Below are positions 60,874-64,000 of a stretch of DNA of 64,000 bases, piece by piece (the first letter of the stretch is position 1; every line of letters starts with the position of its first letter). Source of the DNA: Ilyomonas sp965219515 (GTDB lineage Bacteria; Bacteroidota; Bacteroidia; Chitinophagales; Chitinophagaceae); the NCBI GenBank assembly GCA_965219515.1, contig OZ244776.1, positions 744,001-808,000 of the forward strand, given 5' to 3'. The position numbers and the translations under genes were made by a program. The notes below the pieces were generated by a model. It saw only the letters and a list, made by a program, of their open reading frames with translations. It did not search any database and had not been told where the DNA came from.

Positions 60874-63015
60874 TCATAATTCCTCCATCAGCTTTAAAAA
60901 TTCATCTTCATTAATAATGCGGATTGTGTTTATTTTTTTGGCTTTTTCTAATTTGCTGCCTGCTTCTTCACCTACCACAAGATAATTTAATTTACTGCTG
61001 ATGCCGCTTAGTATTTTACCGCCCTTTTGTTCAACTATTTCTTCTGCTTTGTTGCGCGTGAGTTGGATGAGACTGCCGGTAAACAAAAAAGTTTGATTTT
61101 GCAGCGTATTATTTTCTTTGTCATACCTTTTTTTCTGATTGTTCATCTGTAAGCCCAGCGATTGCAGCTCGTTCAGCATTCCGATGTTTTGCTGGTTAGA
61201 AAAAAAATGTTGTATGCTTTTAGAAACCTTGCTACCAATGTCTTCCAGCGATAATAGCTGCTCTTCGCTCATGTTGATAAAATCGAAAATATTGCTTACT
61301 GCGTTTGCCAGTGTTTTGGCTGTGGTTTCGCCAACATAACGAATCCCCAACGCATAAATCAGTCGGTATAAAGGTTGTTGTTTTGATGCTTCAATGGATT
61401 GTTGCAGGTTTTCGACTGACTTTTTCCCAAACCCTTCCATTTCACCGATTTCAGTAAAGTTGAGTTTGTAAATGCCAGGCACATCGGGCAGTAATCCGAG
61501 CCTGTTGAATTTCTGCACGTTGGCTTCGCCGAAATGCTTAATGTCCATCGCATCTTTACTAACGAAATGAATAATGCGTTCCAGCGTTTGCGCCGGGCAT
61601 TCTATGTTGATGCAACGCCAGACAGCTTCGCCTTCTTCTTTAAACAGTTTGCTGTTGCATACCGGGCAATGTGTTGGATAACTAATATTTTCTTCATTGC
61701 CGGTTCTTAATTCGGGCAGTGATTTCACGATTTGCGGTATTACGTCGCCCGCCCTTTCTACCAGAACGGCATCTCCGATTTTTAAGTCTTTGTCTATAAT
61801 ATAATCTTCATTATGAATGGAAATACGGCTTACCGTTACGCCGCCGATATGCACCGGGTCAATTTTGGCAACGGGCGTTACTGCACCGGTTCTGCCTACA
61901 TTAAATTCAACTTCTTTTAGCCTGCTTGTTGCCTGCCTTGCTTTAAATTTAAAAGCTATCGCCCACCGCGGATGATGCGATGTCATCCCCAGTTTATCCT
62001 GCAACTGCAGATCATTTACTTTAATCACCATACCGTCAACCTCATAAGGCATTGCGTCGCGGTTCGCCTCAAATTCATGGCAATAGTTAATTACATCATC
62101 AATGCCATATAAAACTTTCTTTTCTTTTACCGGACTTCTGAAACCCAGATTCCACAATAGTTCCAGCGATTGTGAATGCGTGGTAAAGGGCGCGTCTTTG
62201 CGTTGCAGATTTTCTTTTGAATGATTTGTTTCATCCGATATTTTAATGCCTTCTGTTGTGGTATAATCGCTGATGTGATACAGGAAGGCTTCCAGGCCGC
62301 GTTTAGCCGCTTCTTTTGGGTCTATCATGCGCAACGAGCCGCTTGCCGCATTGCGTGGGTTGGCAAGCAACGGCAGCCCGGCTTCCATACGCTGATCGTT
62401 AAACTTTTTAAATTTGTCTCTGGTTATGATCACTTCGCCGCGTATTTCAATTTCATCAATCCCGTATTTTGAAAACGGTGCGGATAATGGAATCGAGCGT
62501 ATCTGTTTAATGTTTGCCGTAACGTCTTCGCCTTGCACGCCATCGCCGCGCGTAATGCCACGCAACAAATGATTTTGCCGGTAAACGAGCGAAATGCTGG
62601 CACCGTCAAACTTTGGTTCAGCGCAATATTCAATCGTTTGCAAGCCTGATGCTTCCCGCGCCTTTCGGTCCCAATCGCGCAAATCTTCCGCATCATAAGA
62701 GTTTTCGAGAGACAACATCGGCACCAGATGCTGCACCGTAGGAAACGATTTTGTCATTCCTTTGCCTACACGCTGCGTTGGAGAATCCGGCATTATTAAA
62801 GAAGGATCATTTGTTTCCATGTCCGATAAAATCTTATACAATACATCGTACTCATAATCAGAAAGAAGCGGCTCATTCATTACATAATACCGGTATTCGT
62901 GAAAGCGCAATACGCTTCTTAACATCGGCAAATCAGTGTCTGTTATTTGTTGCTGATGCTGTAGAAAATAAGCTGTCTGCTGCTGTAATTTTTTGGTTTC
63001 GTCTTGAGAATACAT
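60874..63015 (-). CDS. ligA: NAD-dependent DNA ligase
   Basis: 713 aa from ATG 63015. Adenylated lysine K135 in CAEPKFDGAS; the N-terminal Ia domain YYVMNEPLLSDYEYDVLY binds NAD; a Cys4 zinc finger CPVCNSKLFKEEG...RCINIECPAQ, helix-hairpin-helix repeats and a C-terminal BRCT domain (FLFTGSLIQLTR, KLNYLVVGEEAGSKLEKAKK) follow. Complete and of normal length. Frame extension to 63108 has no promoter support and passes over the TACTTTTA box. Confidence 0.96.
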   Translation of the reverse strand: MYSQDETKKLQQQTAYFLQHQQQITDTDLPMLRSVLRFHEYRYYVMNEPLLSDYEYDVLYKILSDMETNDPSLIMPDSPTQRVGKGMTKSFPTVQHLVPMLSLENSYDAEDLRDWDRKAREASGLQTIEYCAEPKFDGASISLVYRQNHLLRGITRGDGVQGEDVTANIKQIRSIPLSAPFSKYGIDEIEIRGEVIITRDKFKKFNDQRMEAGLPLLANPRNAASGSLRMIDPKEAAKRGLEAFLYHISDYTTTEGIKISDETNHSKENLQRKDAPFTTHSQSLELLWNLGFRSPVKEKKVLYGIDDVINYCHEFEANRDAMPYEVDGMVIKVNDLQLQDKLGMTSHHPRWAIAFKFKARQATSRLKEVEFNVGRTGAVTPVAKIDPVHIGGVTVSRISIHNEDYIIDKDLKIGDAVLVERAGDVIPQIVKSLPELRTGNEENISYPTHCPVCNSKLFKEEGEAVWRCINIECPAQTLERIIHFVSKDAMDIKHFGEANVQKFNRLGLLPDVPGIYKLNFTEIGEMEGFGKKSVENLQQSIEASKQQPLYRLIYALGIRYVGETTAKTLANAVSNIFDFINMSEEQLLSLEDIGSKVSKSIQHFFSNQQNIGMLNELQSLGLQMNNQKKRYDKENNTLQNQTFLFTGSLIQLTRNKAEEIVEQKGGKILSGISSKLNYLVVGEEAGSKLEKAKKINTIRIINEDEFLKLMEEL

Positions 63016-63032
63016 ATATACAAGTTGGGTCG

Positions 63033-63040
63033 TAAAAGTA
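63033..63040 (-). promoter_or_regulatory. -7-like box TACTTTTA of ligA
   Basis: Minus-strand TACTTTTA, one mismatch to TAnnTTTG, 17 nt upstream of ATG 63015. A heptad tract lies directly upstream. Confidence 0.35.
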
Positions 63041-63052
63041 AAAGAGATTTTT

Positions 63053-63090
63053 GAGAAGTGAATGGCGAAGGGTAGTAGTGAATAGTGAAT
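63053..63090. repeat. Heptad repeat tract upstream of the ligA promoter
   Basis: aagtgaa, tggcgaa, gggtagt, agtgaat, agtgaat with period seven, ending just upstream of the ligA promoter box. Confidence 0.65.
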
Positions 63091-63355
63091 TTTAAAATCA
63101 CAATTCATAACCTGTATTTCATAATGCAGGCTTCGTTTGTATCGGAGGCAAACGATTTGTGTTCGGTTGCGTTACAGTTATAAAAATACAAGGGAAGCAA
63201 TTTTATATGTGTCATTTCTTTTTTCAACCATTCAAAAAAAGCAATCCGCCTTTTATCCTCAATTATCGCCGTTGGTTTTAAAATACAGGTTTTGCCGGCA
63301 CATTCCGGTACAATCCTGCGACTAATGTGCGCATTAACATTGTAAAACATTTTTC

Positions 63356-63790
63356 ATGAAAAAGCTACTCATATTATTACCGGTTCTTTTTATTGTAACA
63401 CTTGTATTTTCAAGCAATCTTTCTTTCTTCAATTATACGAAAATGGTACGTAAAGAAATCAGCTTGTCCATCTTTACCAAAAGCGATTATAGCTCAGCGG
63501 CCTACGATAATGCGCAAGCTATTGTAGAAGTAACGGTAAGCAAAAAAGATGAAAACAAAACGATTGTCATTGATAAAAAAACCTATAAAGCAATGCAGCT
63601 AAAACAGTTTCCGGCTGCCAATAATGCCATTGCCAAAAAGCTGTTTGTGGCAGGCACATTTTCGGGCCATGAAGTTTTGATCATTACTTATACCATCACT
63701 TACAATTCTAACGACAGCATCATCAAATTTGAAAACAGCGGGATGAAGGATAAACAAACATCGGAAGATAATATCAATATTTCTATATGA
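63356..63790 (+). CDS. Small secreted or membrane-anchored protein of unknown function
   Basis: 144 aa. A signal peptide or N-terminal anchor MKKLLILLPVLFIVTLVFS precedes a mainly beta domain rich in K, N and T (IVEVTVSKKDENKTIVIDKK). No family recognised. The plus-strand transcript ends at the hairpin 63834-63864. Confidence 0.6.
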   Translation: MKKLLILLPVLFIVTLVFSSNLSFFNYTKMVRKEISLSIFTKSDYSSAAYDNAQAIVEVTVSKKDENKTIVIDKKTYKAMQLKQFPAANNAIAKKLFVAGTFSGHEVLIITYTITYNSNDSIIKFENSGMKDKQTSEDNINISI

Positions 63791-63833
63791 TGCAATCGTA
63801 AATTCAAACATTCATCTCTTATCAATCATGTAT

Positions 63834-63864
63834 AACAAGCCGCAGCATTTGTTGCGGCTTGTTT
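63834..63864. terminator. Bidirectional terminator between the small ORF and an OsmC-like gene
   Basis: AACAAGCCGCA at 63834-63844 pairs with TGCGGCTTGTT at 63853-63863, with a T-run. Its right arm overlaps the stop codon (63863-63865) of the minus-strand gene. Confidence 0.85.
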
Positions 63865-64000
63865 ATGTAAATGAGTAAACAGGCTTGTGCACAACCGGAA
63901 AATTACACGAGCTGGCAATGAAGCAAAGCTTATTGGCCTGATGTTGCAACTGCTGCATCTTCTCTTCTTCAACCATGCCGGCAATTGTTATTTCGGGGTG
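63863..64000 (-). CDS. OsmC-like protein, C-terminal end (partial)
   Basis: The minus-strand frame is open from the window edge to TAA at 63863-63865, 45 residues: HPEITIAGMV, then MQQLQHQANKLCFIASSCNFPV. The CFIA-S-CNFPV segment and preceding helix match the C terminus of OsmC/Ohr-type peroxidase-like proteins of Bacteroidota, where the Cys is the catalytic residue. The 5' part lies beyond the window. Identification rests on a short stretch only. Confidence 0.55.
   Translation of the reverse strand, partial: HPEITIAGMVEEEKMQQLQHQANKLCFIASSCNFPVVHKPVYSFT

Noticed and set aside
1..64000. tRNA or rRNA genes
   Set aside because: No cloverleaf with T-loop consensus or rRNA segment was noticed in any gap.

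Overview
The window looks like a chromosomal segment of a Bacteroidota bacterium, most probably a Chitinophagaceae-type member. This is an inference from gene content and promoter style. A PorP/SprF type IX secretion protein, several Bacteroidota-restricted families (DUF4294, DUF5606, DUF3467), futalosine-route menaquinone synthesis (MqnE) and bacillithiol synthesis (BshB1) are present. Many genes carry the Bacteroidota -7 promoter box TAnnTTTG, often abutting the start codon, and Shine-Dalgarno sequences are largely absent. There are no rRNA or tRNA genes, no CRISPR array and no intact mobile element. Most genes are ordinary core or lineage functions.

Layout. 1-2.5 kb: palindromic intergenic DNA, fusA and its terminator. 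2.5-5.4 kb: a DUF922 Zn-protease-like protein, an AI-2E-family exporter and a luciferase-like flavin oxidoreductase. 5.6-8.5 kb: a single-chain type IIG restriction-modification enzyme with an AT-rich C-terminal half. 8.6-16.8 kb: DUF4294, bshB1, fatty acid desaturase, a large outer-membrane protein, mqnE, a gene remnant with a strong terminator, DUF3820, DUF3467 and a CDF metal exporter. 16.9-22 kb, minus strand: Tat-exported superoxide dismutase overlapping an LptF/G-type permease, a START-like protein, oligoendopeptidase F and DUF5606. 22.2-23.8 kb: two ferritin-like exported proteins. 24.1-27.5 kb: mnmE, a decayed Xre-RES toxin-antitoxin locus and an acyl-CoA carboxylase beta subunit. 27.7-31.6 kb: a TPR-AAA+ ATPase, a TPR membrane protein and bioF. 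31.6-33.3 kb: porP/sprF-like gene and upp. 33.5-39.9 kb: the RDD / SpoIIM-DUF4129-DUF4350-MoxR-DUF58 cluster. 40.1-46.5 kb: acyl-CoA dehydrogenase, a secreted unknown, a YggS-type PLP protein, guaB, crcB and a YitT protein. 46.6-51.1 kb: a beta-barrel protein and a TPR-histidine kinase, response regulator, response regulator-adenylate cyclase operon. 51.2-55 kb: an AraC regulator and an operon of porin, Rieske protein and imelysin. 55-64 kb: GH43, thioredoxin, DUF481 protein, GT39-like transferase, DUF1080 protein with a Tat-exported sugar isomerase, ligA, a small unknown and the 3' end of an OsmC-like gene.

The most unusual signals lie outside the genes. At least ten intergenic tracts are degenerate seven-base tandem repeats of differing sequence but the same period, some between genes of one operon. 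The histidine kinase contains two inverted copies of a 21-bp C/G-rich palindrome-like unit read in frame, reminiscent of Rickettsia palindromic elements. A broken Xre-RES toxin-antitoxin pair lies behind mnmE. Several promoters place the -7 box 4-9 nt before the ATG, implying leaderless transcripts. The AraC-linked operon has a two-copy direct repeat just upstream of its promoter, which makes a concrete regulator-to-target prediction. No large undescribed defence island was found; the AAA+/TPR pair and the porin-Rieske-imelysin operon are the best candidates for under-described protein systems.
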